DNA of 64,000 nt from assembly GCF_900167435.1 (NCBI RefSeq), contig NZ_FUWS01000007.1, positions 37,362 through 101,361 on the forward strand. The letters run 5' to 3'. The stretch comes from Marinactinospora thermotolerans DSM 45154. Lineage in GTDB: Bacteria > Actinomycetota > Actinomycetes > Streptosporangiales > Streptosporangiaceae. Position 1 is the first letter of the stretch. Every line of letters begins with the position of its first letter. Position numbers and translations under genes: made by a program. This document shows positions 51,151-60,024 of this stretch, piece by piece. The notes beneath the pieces were generated by a model, which saw nothing but the letters and a program-made list of their open reading frames with translations, had not been told where the DNA came from and ran no database searches.

Positions 51151-52929
51151 ATGTATCCCTTCTCCACACGCCCCGAGCTTCGCGGCCGTTTCGGCATGGT
51201 CGCCTCCACCCATTGGCTGGCCAGCGCCACCGGCATGTCGGTGCTGGAACGCGGTGGCAACGCGTTCGACGCGGCGGTCGCGGCGGGGTTCACCCTCCAG
51301 GTCGTCGAACCCCACCTCAACGGACCCGCGGGAGAGGTGCCCATCATCTTCCACGCCTCCGGGGCCACCCCCACGGTGATTTGCGGGCAGGGGCCCGCGC
51401 CCGCCGCCGCCACCCCCGAGGCCTTCGCCGGGCTTGAGCGCGTCCCCGGCAGCGGAGTACTGCCGGCGTGCGTTCCCGGCGCGTTCGACGCCTGGATGCT
51501 GCTGCTGCGCGACCACGGGACCATGGAAGTGCGCGACGTGCTCGAACACGCCATCGGCTACGCCCGCAACGGCTATCCGCTCATGCCGCAGATCGTCGAG
51601 AAGATCGCCGCCCTGGAGCCGGTGTTCCGAGAGTGGTGGCCGGGGTCGGCCGCGCTGTACCTGCCCGGCGGGACCGTCCCCCGCGCGGACTCCTTCCTCG
51701 CCAACCCGGCCCTCGCCGACACCTACCAGCGCGTCGTGCACGAGGCCGAACGCGCTGCGCGCACCCGCGAAGGCCGCATCGACGCGGCCCGGCGCGTCTG
51801 GCGCGAGGGGTTCGTCGCCGAGGAGATCCTGGGCTTCCTGCGCTCCCCCGTCCCCGACGGCTCCGGCGAGCATCACCAGGCCCTCCTCGACGGAGCCGAC
51901 CTGGCCGGTTGGAGCGCCTCCTACGAGGACACCGTCAGTCTGGAGTACGAGGGACTGACCGTGCACAAGACCGGGCCGTGGGGGCAGGGCCCCGTCTTCC
52001 TGCAACAGCTGCGGCTGGCCGAGGCCCTGGGCACCAAAGAGCTGGAGGTGACCTCGGCGGAGTTCGCGCACCGGGTCGTGGAAGCGGCCAAGCTCGCCTT
52101 CGCCGACCGGGAGGCGTGGTACGGCGATCCCCGGTTCGTCGACGTCCCCCTGCCGGAACTGCTCTCGCCCGCCTACGCCGAACAGCGCGCGTCCCTCGTC
52201 GGGGAGGCGGCCTCACTCGAGCTACGTCCCGGGGCGCCCGATGGGCGCACCCCCCACCTGCCGGAACTCCGCCTGGTGGGCAGCGGCGGCCCCGGACCGG
52301 ACACCATCGGGGAGCCGACGGTCGACCGCGCCGGTGAGCAGCGCGGGGACACCTGTCACCTCGACGTCGTCGACGCGCACGGCAACATGGTCTCGGCGAC
52401 GCCCAGCGGCGGCTGGCTGGCGAGCTCACCGGTCATCCCCGCTCTGGGATTCCCCCTGGGCACCCGCGGCCAGATGTTCTGGCTGGACCGGCGCTCCCCC
52501 AGCGTGGTCGGACCGGGCCGGCGACCGCGCACGACCCTGACCCCGACGCTGGTCACCCGGGGCGACGAGGCGGTGCTGGCCCTGGGCACCCCCGGAGGCG
52601 ACCAGCAGGACCAGTGGTCGCTGACCTACTTCCTGCGCCTCGTCCACGGGGACATGAACCTCCAGGAGGCCATCGACGCCCCCATGTTCCACACCAACGC
52701 CTTCCCCGGCTCCTTCCATCCGCGCGAGGTGGCACCGGGCGAACTCGTCGTGGAGTCCCGGGCGGGGGAGGAGGTCATCGACGAACTGCGCCGGCGTGGC
52801 CACCGTGTGGTGGTGTCGGGCCCCTGGTCCCTGGGACGCCTGTCGGCGGTGAGCCGCGATCCGGAGAGCGGCGTGCTGCGCGCGGCCGCCAACCCGCGGG
52901 GAGCCCAGGGGTACGCGGTGGGGCGGTGA
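51151..52929 (+). CDS. Gamma-glutamyltransferase-like hydrolase
   Basis: A 592-residue Ntn-hydrolase of the gamma-glutamyltransferase family. Proteins of this family cleave themselves before a threonine that becomes the nucleophile. The site here is GDTCHLDVVD with Thr401; the following Thr of the usual TTH is Cys. Later motifs such as RTTLTPTLVTR, GTPGGDQQ near residue 475 and GNMVSATPSGG are conserved. There is no signal peptide, so it is cytoplasmic, unlike many GGTs, and may act on a glutamyl amide or a related amide. ATG 51151 has AGGAGG 11 bases upstream. It ends in a 7-bp hairpin. Substrate unknown. Confidence 0.87.
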   Translation: MYPFSTRPELRGRFGMVASTHWLASATGMSVLERGGNAFDAAVAAGFTLQVVEPHLNGPAGEVPIIFHASGATPTVICGQGPAPAAATPEAFAGLERVPGSGVLPACVPGAFDAWMLLLRDHGTMEVRDVLEHAIGYARNGYPLMPQIVEKIAALEPVFREWWPGSAALYLPGGTVPRADSFLANPALADTYQRVVHEAERAARTREGRIDAARRVWREGFVAEEILGFLRSPVPDGSGEHHQALLDGADLAGWSASYEDTVSLEYEGLTVHKTGPWGQGPVFLQQLRLAEALGTKELEVTSAEFAHRVVEAAKLAFADREAWYGDPRFVDVPLPELLSPAYAEQRASLVGEAASLELRPGAPDGRTPHLPELRLVGSGGPGPDTIGEPTVDRAGEQRGDTCHLDVVDAHGNMVSATPSGGWLASSPVIPALGFPLGTRGQMFWLDRRSPSVVGPGRRPRTTLTPTLVTRGDEAVLALGTPGGDQQDQWSLTYFLRLVHGDMNLQEAIDAPMFHTNAFPGSFHPREVAPGELVVESRAGEEVIDELRRRGHRVVVSGPWSLGRLSAVSRDPESGVLRAAANPRGAQGYAVGR

Positions 52930-52932
52930 CCG

Positions 52933-52951
52933 TTCCCGATCGGCTCGGGAA
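52933..52951 (+). terminator. Hairpin after the gamma-glutamyltransferase-like gene
   Basis: Perfect 7-bp stem (TTCCCGA / TCGGGAA) with a 5-base loop, 4 bases after the stop codon. Confidence 0.55.
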
Positions 52952-53036
52952 GACATGAAGAATGGATACGATCGTTTCAACCCGCCGAGCTGATTTTTCC
53001 GTTATTTTAGGAACGACCGGGCTAACAGCTCCCCTC

Positions 53037-53115
53037 TTGCCAAAATACGCGCGAGCGGCTTATCTTGACGCGGGAGAAAGCACCATTGTTTTACCTTGGA
53101 GTGCTGCCCGATAAC
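53037..53115 (+). promoter_or_regulatory. Candidate promoters of the C-rich-loop small RNA
   Basis: TTGCCA at 53037-53042 and TTATCT at 53060-53065 are 17 bases apart and would start RNA near 53072. TTGTTT at 53086-53091 and GATAAC at 53110-53115 are 18 bases apart and would start it near 53122. The stretch 52960-53100 is clearly less GC-rich than its surroundings, which helps these signals stand out. Confidence 0.55.
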
Positions 53116-53121
53116 TCGATG

Positions 53122-53267
53122 ACCACGATGCAGGGCCCGTTTCACCGGCTACCCCCTCCCTCGGTGGAACCCCTGCTTCCCGCTCCTGCGTGATACGGCC
53201 CCTCCCCTCCCGGCCGGCTCACGACAGGAGACCGAAGGGGCCGTGCCGGCGCGGCACGGCCCCTTCG
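53122..53267 (+). ncRNA. Putative small RNA with two C-rich-loop hairpins (6C-like) and terminator
   Basis: An unannotated transcript candidate. Hairpin 1 (53139-53170) has a 9-bp stem (GTTTCACCG/CGGTGGAAC, one G-U) around a loop with CCCCC and CCC. Hairpin 2 (53189-53223) has CGTGA/TCACG and CGGCC/GGCCG stems with a 2x2 interior loop and an all-pyrimidine loop of CC-T-CCCC-T-CCC. A 15-bp terminator ends at 53267. Two hairpins with C-rich loops plus a terminator is the plan of the 6C RNA of actinobacteria, whose loops pair with G-rich ribosome-site regions. A run of six C is not present, so the family match is tentative. A 24-codon frame (ATG 53119) with no ribosome site overlaps it. Confidence 0.62.
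53233..53267 (+). terminator. Very strong terminator of the small RNA locus
   Basis: A perfect 15-bp stem (CGAAGGGGCCGTGCC and its complement) around a 5-base GGCGC loop, the best hairpin in the window. No protein gene ends near it on either strand, which supports an RNA gene. Confidence 0.85.
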
Positions 53268-54032
53268 CTGCGCCCCGGACCTGCCACGATCCCGGCGGCC
53301 CCTCTCCCCGAGGACATCGGGTGAGCGTTCCGGGACGGTCCATGCCGTCCATGGGAGCGGCTGCCCGGACAGCCCCCGACGATCACCGCCTCCCCGGCGC
53401 GCGAGGGGCCGGGCCCGGCCCGCCCTTGGCGGATGAGCGGCGATGCGTTCCCCGGAGTTCTCCGGGGAGCGCCCAGGACCGAATCCGGGCCACAACCGGG
53501 ACACGCGGTGATCGTGGGTGTGGGTGGGCGCTTCGGCGACCGCGTGGGTGGGCCGGCGGTGACGCCGCGTTTCTCGGCTCCGAGGCGACTTCCGCGGACC
53601 GCCGGCGCCGGCTCGTCCGTCGCCGCCATGTCCTCGCCGCCCCTGGCGCTCTTTCCAGCCCGTGGCCGGCCCCGTGCGGGGGCGGTGACCGATCGAATCG
53701 GATCCGACGAGGCCACAACCGTCCAGGCGGAGATGGTGAACCGCCGGTACGGAGCAGGTCGGCGGCCATCACGACGGCACCCGCGACGGCCCCGACCGCC
53801 CCGTGCGCCCATTCCGCGCGACCGGACGAGGACGGACCACCGCCGCCGCCGAAGGCGGCGGGGACGTGAGCCGGGCCGACCGTGCGGGAGGATCCGTCCG
53901 TCTCCACGGTCCACCGGCCCTCGTCCTCACCGACCCGATGTCCGTCCGCTCCCCAGAACGGCGTTGCACCGTCCCGCCTGGGAAAACACCACCGTCCGGC
54001 CCGGCCCGCGAGCGCGCGACGGCGTCGGGACG
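53268..54032. other. Intergenic region, no supported gene
   Basis: 765 bases between the terminator and the NlpC/P60 gene end. It carries a CCGCCGCC-GAA-GGCGGCGG hairpin at 53843-53861 and a CCCCGGAG-TT-CTCCGGGG inverted repeat near 53450-53467. Frames on both strands are long but give Arg/Pro-rich, low-complexity sequence. A minus-strand stretch (about 53740-53830) translates as a small Gly/Ala-rich hydrophobic piece and could be a gene remnant, not callable. Confidence 0.4.
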
Positions 54033-55205
54033 CTAGACGTGGACGCGGACCAGTCCGGCCATCTTCTCCATCCGGACCTCGGTCACCTTCACCACGTCAC
54101 CCGAACGGGGGGCCTCGATCATCATCCCGTCCCCGAGGTAGATGGCGACATGGGAGATGTAGTCGGGGGCGGTGGGATCGGTACGCCAGAAGATCAGGTC
54201 GCCACGGCGGGCGTCGGCGTAGTCGACGTGCTCCCCCGCCCACCACTGGTCGTGGGTCACCCGGGGCACCGCCACCCCCGCCTGGGCGAACGCCCATTGG
54301 ACCAGGCCCGAACAGTCGAAGCTGTCCGGCCCCTCGTCGCCCCACACGTAGGGGGTGCCCAGCTTGGACTCGGCCGCCGCGATCATCCTCTCGACGACCG
54401 TACCGGGGACCGGGTCGCCCTCGGCGTCGAAGGGCCGGTCCTCGGGTTCCTCGGCGAGCACCTGGAGGCCCGCGTCCTCGCCCAGGACCTCCTCCAGCCG
54501 ATCGCGCAGGTCCCACAGGTCGGCGTCGGGAGCGGAGATGACCAGGCCGTTGCCCTCGGGGAAGCCGAGCTCGGCGGCGACCTCGCGCGACACCAGCGCG
54601 TCGATCCCCGCGACGCCCGAGGTCGCGTGGGTCCAGACCGGAAGCTCGACCATGCCCTTGCCGCCGGCGACCTCGACGTCGTGGCCGAGTTCCAGACGGC
54701 GCTGTTCGCCGACCTCCTTGGAGAGCGCGATGCCGCCGCCCGCGACCCCCTGCCAGATCTCGTCGGACCTCGCCGACGGTTCCGGGGCGAACCCCCGGAA
54801 GGAGGAGGCGTCCACACCGAGTACCGACGTCGTCTCGCCGTCCACGCGTACCCGTGCGGCGTCCACGACCTCGACCGCCTCGACGCCGTCGATCCGGCGC
54901 ACCTCGGCGAGGGTCCTCGCCGGGACCGTGCCCGGCAGCACCGCGAAGTACTCCCGTGACCGGATCTCGCCCAGGGGTTCCACCTCGGCCCGGCGCACCC
55001 TCGCGCGGCCGGAATCGGCCACGGGGGGCGACGCCGGTTTGGCCGAATCGCGCTCGGCGGGTTCGCTTCCGCTGTTGTGCCGCCCGCTGTCGACCGCCGG
55101 ACGGGGACCGGGCTCCGGTTCGGCCCAGGCGGGGGCGCTCACGCCCCCGAAAGCCACGCTGAACACCATCGCCGAGCCCGCACAAGCCGCAAGATGCCGG
55201 CGCAT
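54033..55205 (-). CDS. Secreted NlpC/P60-family peptidoglycan endopeptidase
   Basis: A 390-residue cell-wall hydrolase. The signal peptide MRRHLAACAGSAMVFSVAFG... ends about PAWAE (residue 27), so it is exported. The C-terminal ~130 residues are an NlpC/P60 domain: the cysteine in GPDSFDCSGLVQWAF near residue 302, the histidine in YISHVAIYLGDG near 354, and a third polar residue in MMIEAPRSGD. The middle region (residues 60-260) is an uncharacterised acidic domain with no PlcB-like motif. It would cut peptide cross-links (gamma-Glu-DAP). ATG 55205 follows GCGAGGTAGGG. A TTGAAA-like -35 sits in the 121-base gap after the polymerase gene. Confidence 0.91.
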   Translation of the reverse strand: MRRHLAACAGSAMVFSVAFGGVSAPAWAEPEPGPRPAVDSGRHNSGSEPAERDSAKPASPPVADSGRARVRRAEVEPLGEIRSREYFAVLPGTVPARTLAEVRRIDGVEAVEVVDAARVRVDGETTSVLGVDASSFRGFAPEPSARSDEIWQGVAGGGIALSKEVGEQRRLELGHDVEVAGGKGMVELPVWTHATSGVAGIDALVSREVAAELGFPEGNGLVISAPDADLWDLRDRLEEVLGEDAGLQVLAEEPEDRPFDAEGDPVPGTVVERMIAAAESKLGTPYVWGDEGPDSFDCSGLVQWAFAQAGVAVPRVTHDQWWAGEHVDYADARRGDLIFWRTDPTAPDYISHVAIYLGDGMMIEAPRSGDVVKVTEVRMEKMAGLVRVHV

Positions 55206-55326
55206 CCCTACCTCGCCTTCCCGCGCCCGGTGAGAATGTCGGCTACCAGAATGGGCCGAAACCCGTTCTGTTTCAAGCAAAGATCACGTGAACGAGCGGG
55301 GCCCCGCGCACAGTGTGACCGTCGTG

Positions 55327-57000
55327 TCAGGCGTCGGCGTAGCACTCGACGACGGAGACGTCCAGCGGAAAGCGGACGTCCGTCTCACCGAACAGCGTCC
55401 GACGGGTCTCGGCCTCGGCGTCGCCCAACATCTCCACCACTTTCCCGGCGAGGGGACGGGGGGTGTGCAGGACCAGCTCGTCGTGCTGGAAGAACACCAG
55501 CCGAACGGTGTCGCGGGTCGACTCCTCCGCCCCGATCCGGCGCCGCACGGCGGCCATGAGGACCAGCGCCCATTCCGCCGCCGTGGCCTGGATGACGAAG
55601 TTGCGGGTGAAGCGCCCGCGCTCGCGCGCCGCCCGCCGCGCCGCCTCGCTGTCGGGTTCCTCCGCCACGATCCGCCGCCACTTCGCGGAGGGCGGCGGAC
55701 AGGTCCGTCCCAGCAGGGAGCGCACCAGCCGTCCCTCCTCCCCGGCCCGCGCCGCGGCGTCCACGTGCCGCATCGCCTGAGGGAACGCGCGCCGCATGAC
55801 ACGCAGCAGCGGAGCGGCATCCCCGCCGGTCTGGCCGTACATCGCGGCGAGCACCGCGATCTTCGCGCGGTCGCGGTCACCACCGAACGCGCCGGCCAGC
55901 CTGGCGTACAGGTCACCCCCCGCGGCCGCCGCGGCGAGCCCGTGGTCGCCGGAGAGCGCGGCGAGGACGCGCGGTTCGAGCTGCCCGGCGTCCGCCGCCA
56001 CCAGGGTCCATCCCGGATCCGCGGTCACGGCCCTGCGGATGGCCCGGGGAATCTGCAACGCGCCACCGCCCCGGGTGGCCCACCGGCCCGAGACGACCCC
56101 ACCGACGACGTAGTCCGGCCGGAACCTGCCGTCGCGCACCCAGGTGTCCAGCCACGTCCACCCGTTCGCCGAGAACAGCCGGGACAGCTCCTTGTAGCGC
56201 AACAGCAGCGGGACGGCGGGGTGGTCGACGCCCTTCAGGACCCAGGAACGGGTCGAGGGGAGGGAGTGGCCGGCCGCCGCGAAGGCCCTGAGGAGCTGCG
56301 CGGGCGAGTCGGGGTTGACCGTGCGCCCGAAGGCCGCGCTGATCTGCTCGGCGAGGTCGGCGAGGACCTCCGGTCGCGCACCCGCGTGCGGCCGGGGACC
56401 GAGCTGTTCGGTGAGCAACCGGTCGTGGACGTCGGCTCGCCACGGCACGCCGTCGAACGCCATCTCCGCCGCGGCCAGCGCCCCCGCCGACTCCACCGCG
56501 GCCAGCAGCGCGAAACGGTCGGGCCGGGCAAGCGCGGCGATACGACGCTGCTGGTCGGCGTGGACCTCGACGAGCGCGGCGAGGTGGTCGGTGCCGGCCG
56601 GCAGAGCCGAGCGGTCGGGCTCGAAAAGGGCCTCTTGGGGGCTCGAACCGACCTGGGAGACGGGATCGTCGGGCACGCTCCTGCCGTGCAGCCGCGCCCA
56701 CGCCGCCCCAAGGGAACGCGCCTCGCCGGAACGGCCCTGGTGGGCGAGGAGCAGCGCCTCGACAAGGGCGACGTCGTGGCAGCGTCCAAGGCGCGGTGTC
56801 CCTCTGCGTAGCAACGAGGGGTAGATCTCGCTGGTGGCGGCCCACACCCACCGTGGCGGGCCGGCGGGCGAGCGTTCGAGGACGGCCATCTCGGCCGGCA
56901 GGTCGGCGGCGTGCCACGGCGCCCCCTGGGGCGTGCCGTCGGCGCGCAGCCGACACAGCATCGCCCCGCCGTCCGGATCCGGGGCCACGGCGGTACGCAT
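55327..57000 (-). CDS. DNA polymerase I-type enzyme (pol A domain, no functional exonuclease seen)
   Basis: A 557-residue family A DNA polymerase-like protein. Motif A is VAADAGQLEPRV with Asp338, motif B is DRDRAKIAVLAAMYGQ near residues 375-390 and motif C is FFQHDELVLHTP near 510, so polymerase residues look present. Compared with full PolA (about 900 residues), the 5'-nuclease is absent, and the N-terminal 200 residues do not show the DxE of a 3'-5' exonuclease. Related actinobacterial entries are called bifunctional exonuclease/polymerase, but I cannot support the first part. It may serve in repair. It lies upstream of the NlpC/P60 gene in the same direction, 121 bases apart. Confidence 0.88.
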   Translation of the reverse strand: MRTAVAPDPDGGAMLCRLRADGTPQGAPWHAADLPAEMAVLERSPAGPPRWVWAATSEIYPSLLRRGTPRLGRCHDVALVEALLLAHQGRSGEARSLGAAWARLHGRSVPDDPVSQVGSSPQEALFEPDRSALPAGTDHLAALVEVHADQQRRIAALARPDRFALLAAVESAGALAAAEMAFDGVPWRADVHDRLLTEQLGPRPHAGARPEVLADLAEQISAAFGRTVNPDSPAQLLRAFAAAGHSLPSTRSWVLKGVDHPAVPLLLRYKELSRLFSANGWTWLDTWVRDGRFRPDYVVGGVVSGRWATRGGGALQIPRAIRRAVTADPGWTLVAADAGQLEPRVLAALSGDHGLAAAAAGGDLYARLAGAFGGDRDRAKIAVLAAMYGQTGGDAAPLLRVMRRAFPQAMRHVDAAARAGEEGRLVRSLLGRTCPPPSAKWRRIVAEEPDSEAARRAARERGRFTRNFVIQATAAEWALVLMAAVRRRIGAEESTRDTVRLVFFQHDELVLHTPRPLAGKVVEMLGDAEAETRRTLFGETDVRFPLDVSVVECYADA

Positions 57001-57066
57001 GCCCTAATTCTGGCCCCGACCTGCGACATTCCGCGCCGCGGGACACGGCGGCGGCCGTGACCCGGC

Positions 57067-57981
57067 TCAGCCCTGCCCCGCGCCCGCGCGGACCTCGTTG
57101 GCGAGGGGCTCACCGGCCGCCCACCGGCGTATCTGCTCCTCCACGAACCTGCGGGCGCGCGGGTAGAACGTCGCCGAGCCCCCGGCGACGTGCGGGGTGA
57201 TGTGGACTCCCGGCGCGTCCCACAACGGGTGGTCGGCGGGCAGCGGCTCCGGATCGGTCACGTCCAGGAAGGCGCGCACCCGCCCCTTCTCCGCGAGCAG
57301 CGCCTCGGTGTCGAGCACCGGACCGCGTCCCACGTTGACCACCAGCGCGTCGTCGCGCAGCAACGCGAACTCGCGCGCGCCGAACATCTTCTCGGTGTCG
57401 GGCGTGTGGGGCACGACGATCACCACCACATCGGCGTCGGGCAGCAGCCGGTGCAGGTCGGAGATCCCGTGGACCCCCGTCTCGGGCCGCGGCCGGCGGG
57501 CCAGGCGCACCACCTCGGCCTCGAACGGGACCAACCGCTGTTCGATCGCGGCGCCGATGCTGCCGTAGCCGACGATCAGCACCCGTGACCCGGCCAGGGA
57601 ACGGGTGTAGTGCGGTGCCCACGTGTGCCGGCGTTGGTCGGCGGTCCAGCGGGGCAGGTCGCGTTGGGCGGCCAGGACGAGGGCCAGCGCGTGCTCGGCG
57701 GTGCTCGCGTCGTGGAGGCCGCGCCCGTTGTACAGCGCCGCCCCCTCCGGAAGCACCTCGAGCGCGTGCTCGTACCCCGCGGTGAGGAGCTGGAGGCCAC
57801 GCAGCCGGGGCATGCGCGCCACCGGTCGAAGCGCTCCCGCCCGCCCATAGGGGGCGACGTAGAAGACCACGTCGGAGAGGTCCCCGGGCGGCTCGCCCGT
57901 GCCGTCGTAGACCTCCACCCGCAGATCCCCGAGACCGTCGCTCCGGTCGAGGTCCCAGGGGACCAGCACCCGGTCGCCCAT
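57067..57981 (-). CDS. D-2-hydroxyacid dehydrogenase (NAD-binding)
   Basis: A 304-residue 2-hydroxyacid dehydrogenase. The Rossmann loop is VLIVGYGSIGAAIEQRL near residue 140 and the adenine-ribose region VVRLARRP. Catalytic Arg in VNVGRGPVLD near 220, Glu in DVTDPEPLPADHPLW near 250 and His in ITPHVAGGS near 270 are intact, as expected for an active enzyme. Substrate unknown (glyoxylate/hydroxypyruvate-like reductases look the same). ATG 57981 follows GGAGGAGCGGGCG. It is divergent from the diacylglycerol kinase-like gene, 215 bases apart. It is unlike the other dehydrogenase at 43-44 kb, which lacks the C-terminal His block. Confidence 0.9.
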   Translation of the reverse strand: MGDRVLVPWDLDRSDGLGDLRVEVYDGTGEPPGDLSDVVFYVAPYGRAGALRPVARMPRLRGLQLLTAGYEHALEVLPEGAALYNGRGLHDASTAEHALALVLAAQRDLPRWTADQRRHTWAPHYTRSLAGSRVLIVGYGSIGAAIEQRLVPFEAEVVRLARRPRPETGVHGISDLHRLLPDADVVVIVVPHTPDTEKMFGAREFALLRDDALVVNVGRGPVLDTEALLAEKGRVRAFLDVTDPEPLPADHPLWDAPGVHITPHVAGGSATFYPRARRFVEEQIRRWAAGEPLANEVRAGAGQG

Positions 57982-58196
57982 CGCCCGCTCCTCCGCTCCG
58001 TACGCCACGGCCGGGCCCGCGCGAGGGCCCGCGGTCGTGGGTCTGATCATCATCGAAGGTACCAGCGGCGCCCCGATCGTCCCGGAGCGGCCAGACGCCC
58101 GACCTGTGGGGACATGCACGCCCGCCGTGGGGAGTAATCCGCCCAACAGCGGGCAATAGCGCTGTCGGAGCCCGTGACACGGCTCCGCACGTCTCG

Positions 58197-59138
58197 ATGA
58201 TCCGCACGGTGACCGTCCCCGTGCCGACCACGAACCCCCGGAGGGATCCCGTGCTCATCATCAGCAACTCCAAGGCCGGGACGAACGAGGACGCCCTGTT
58301 ACGCACGGCGGTCGGCGAGCTGGCCATCTCGGGCGGCGGCGCGGTCGAGGTCGGCTACTCCTGCTCCCCCGAGGAACTCGACGAGCTCCTGGACCTCGGC
58401 CACGAGACCGTGGTCGTGGCGGGAGGGGACGGCAGTCTCCACGCGCTGGCCAACGCGCTGCACCGACGTTCGGAACTGGGAGAACGCACAGTCGGCCTGA
58501 TCCCGTTGGGCACCGGCAACGACTTCGCCCGTGGCCTGGGCATCCCCCTGCAGGCCGCCGACGCCGCCCACGCCCTGGCCGAGGGGACCGCGCGACCGCT
58601 CGACCTCTTCGTCGACGACGAGGGCCAGATCACGGTCAACGCCGTCCACCTCGGTGTCGGCGCCGATTCCACCCGTGAGGCGGCCCGCTGGAAGAAGGTC
58701 CTGGGACCGGTGAGCTTCCCCGTCGGCGGGCTGATCGCGGGCTGGGCCGCGCAGGGGTATCGGCTGCACGTCGAGGCCGACGGCGAGACCGTGATCGACA
58801 CCCGCCACAAGGTCCTCATGGTCGGGCTGGCCAACGGCCGCTTCATCGGGGGCGGCGCCGGGACCCTCGACCCCGACGCCCGGGTCGACAACGGCCTGAT
58901 CAACCTCGTCGTCTCGCGCTCCCGCGGTTTCTGGCGGCGCGCCGCCCACGCGATCCGGCTCCACCGGGGCACCCACCCGATGGAGATGGACGTCTACCGC
59001 CGCCAGGCGCAGGTCATCTCGGTCCGAGGCGAGCCGGTCACCGCCAGCAACGACGGCGAACTCGAGGAGAACATCACCTCGCGCACCTGGCGGGTGCTGC
59101 CCGGGGCCTGGAACTTCATCCTCCCCGGCGGGGCATGA
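58197..59138 (+). CDS. Diacylglycerol kinase-family lipid kinase
   Basis: A 313-residue DAGK/YegS-type lipid kinase. The catalytic domain starts with LIISNSKAG near residue 20 and has VVAGGDGSLHALANAL (GGDG ATP motif) near residue 72, then IPLGTGNDFARGLG near residue 98, both intact. It phosphorylates a lipid such as diacylglycerol, but the class also includes other lipid and sphingosine kinases. There is no membrane helix; it is peripheral. The ATG at 58197 is chosen, in a region without a clear ribosome site. It converges on the TrmH gene 5 bases away. Confidence 0.9.
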   Translation: MIRTVTVPVPTTNPRRDPVLIISNSKAGTNEDALLRTAVGELAISGGGAVEVGYSCSPEELDELLDLGHETVVVAGGDGSLHALANALHRRSELGERTVGLIPLGTGNDFARGLGIPLQAADAAHALAEGTARPLDLFVDDEGQITVNAVHLGVGADSTREAARWKKVLGPVSFPVGGLIAGWAAQGYRLHVEADGETVIDTRHKVLMVGLANGRFIGGGAGTLDPDARVDNGLINLVVSRSRGFWRRAAHAIRLHRGTHPMEMDVYRRQAQVISVRGEPVTASNDGELEENITSRTWRVLPGAWNFILPGGA

Positions 59139-59142
59139 CCCC

Positions 59143-59997
59143 TCAACCGGCCGCGCGGTCCTCGACCCGCCCCCGGACCAGCTCATAGCAGGCGATGGCG
59201 GCGGCCGCGGTGACGTTGAGGGAGTCGACGTCACGGTCGACCATGGGAACGCGCACACACACGTCGGCCTGTTCCATCCAGCGTGACGACAGGCCGTCGC
59301 CCTCGGTCCCCATGAGGAGCGCGTTCCGGTCCCGCGCTCCGGTGCCGGCCAGCGCCTCGGCGATGGGGACCGACCCCGGGGCCGGTGTCATCGCGAGCAG
59401 CCGGAACCCCAGCCGGCTCAGTTCCCCCAACCCCGCGTACCAGTCGTCCAGACGCGCGTAGGGCAGGGTGAACACCGCTCCCATCGACACCTTGATCGAC
59501 CTGCGGTAGAGGGGGTCCGCGCAACGGGGGGCGAGGACGACCGCGTCCACCCCGAGCCCGGCGGCGCTGCGGAAGATCGCCCCGACGTTGGTGTGGTCGA
59601 CGATGTCCTCCAGCACCACCACGCTACGGGCGTCGGCTATGACCTGTTCGACGGTCGGCAGGGGCCTGCGATGGAACGAGGCGAGCGCGCCACGGTGCAG
59701 GTCGAAGCCCACCAGGCGGTGCGCGACGTCCTCGCTGACCACGTACACCGGAGCGGCGAGGCCTTCCATGACGTCGGCGAGCGCCTCACGCCGGCGCTCG
59801 GTGAGCAGGAAGGAGCGTGGGCGGTAGCCCGCCTGGAGCGCCCTGCGGATCACCTTCTCGCCCTCGGCCATGAACAGGCCGTGCTCGGCCTCCAGGCTCT
59901 TGCGCAGGTTGACGTCGCGGAGCCGCACGTAATCGGCCAACCGCTCGTCGGTGGCGTCGCTGACCTCGATGACCTTCACGGGGTCCAAGCATCGCAC
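59143..59997 (-). CDS. TrmH/SpoU-family RNA 2'-O-methyltransferase
   Basis: A 284-residue SPOUT methyltransferase. The SpoU motifs VLEDIVDHTNVGAIFRSAAG near residue 130, RNALLMGTEGDGLSSRWM near residue 218 and VDSLNVTAAAAIACYELV near residue 255 form the SAM-binding knot. The N-terminal substrate-binding domain (NLRKSLEAEHGLFMAEGEKVIRRAL) is of the rRNA type. It would methylate a ribose in tRNA or rRNA; which one is not seen. The ATG at 59997 is used, with a later GTG (VKVIEVS) also possible. The gene lies directly next to the lipid kinase, convergent. Confidence 0.9.
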   Translation of the reverse strand: MRCLDPVKVIEVSDATDERLADYVRLRDVNLRKSLEAEHGLFMAEGEKVIRRALQAGYRPRSFLLTERRREALADVMEGLAAPVYVVSEDVAHRLVGFDLHRGALASFHRRPLPTVEQVIADARSVVVLEDIVDHTNVGAIFRSAAGLGVDAVVLAPRCADPLYRRSIKVSMGAVFTLPYARLDDWYAGLGELSRLGFRLLAMTPAPGSVPIAEALAGTGARDRNALLMGTEGDGLSSRWMEQADVCVRVPMVDRDVDSLNVTAAAAIACYELVRGRVEDRAAG

Positions 59998-60024
59998 GCC
60001 CCCGCCTCAGGGGTGTCCGGGGTC

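Noticed and set aside
53119..53193. 24-codon ORF in the small RNA locus
   Set aside because: It has no ribosome site and overlaps the hairpins; the structured-RNA interpretation explains the locus better.
53433..54959. 500-codon plus-strand frame opposite the NlpC/P60 gene
   Set aside because: It is the GC-driven shadow of the real minus-strand gene and reads Arg/Pro/Gly-rich sequence.
55206..55326. c-di-AMP (ydaO) riboswitch before the NlpC/P60 gene
   Set aside because: Such switches often precede these genes in actinobacteria, but the 121-base gap is too short and lacks the conserved cores.
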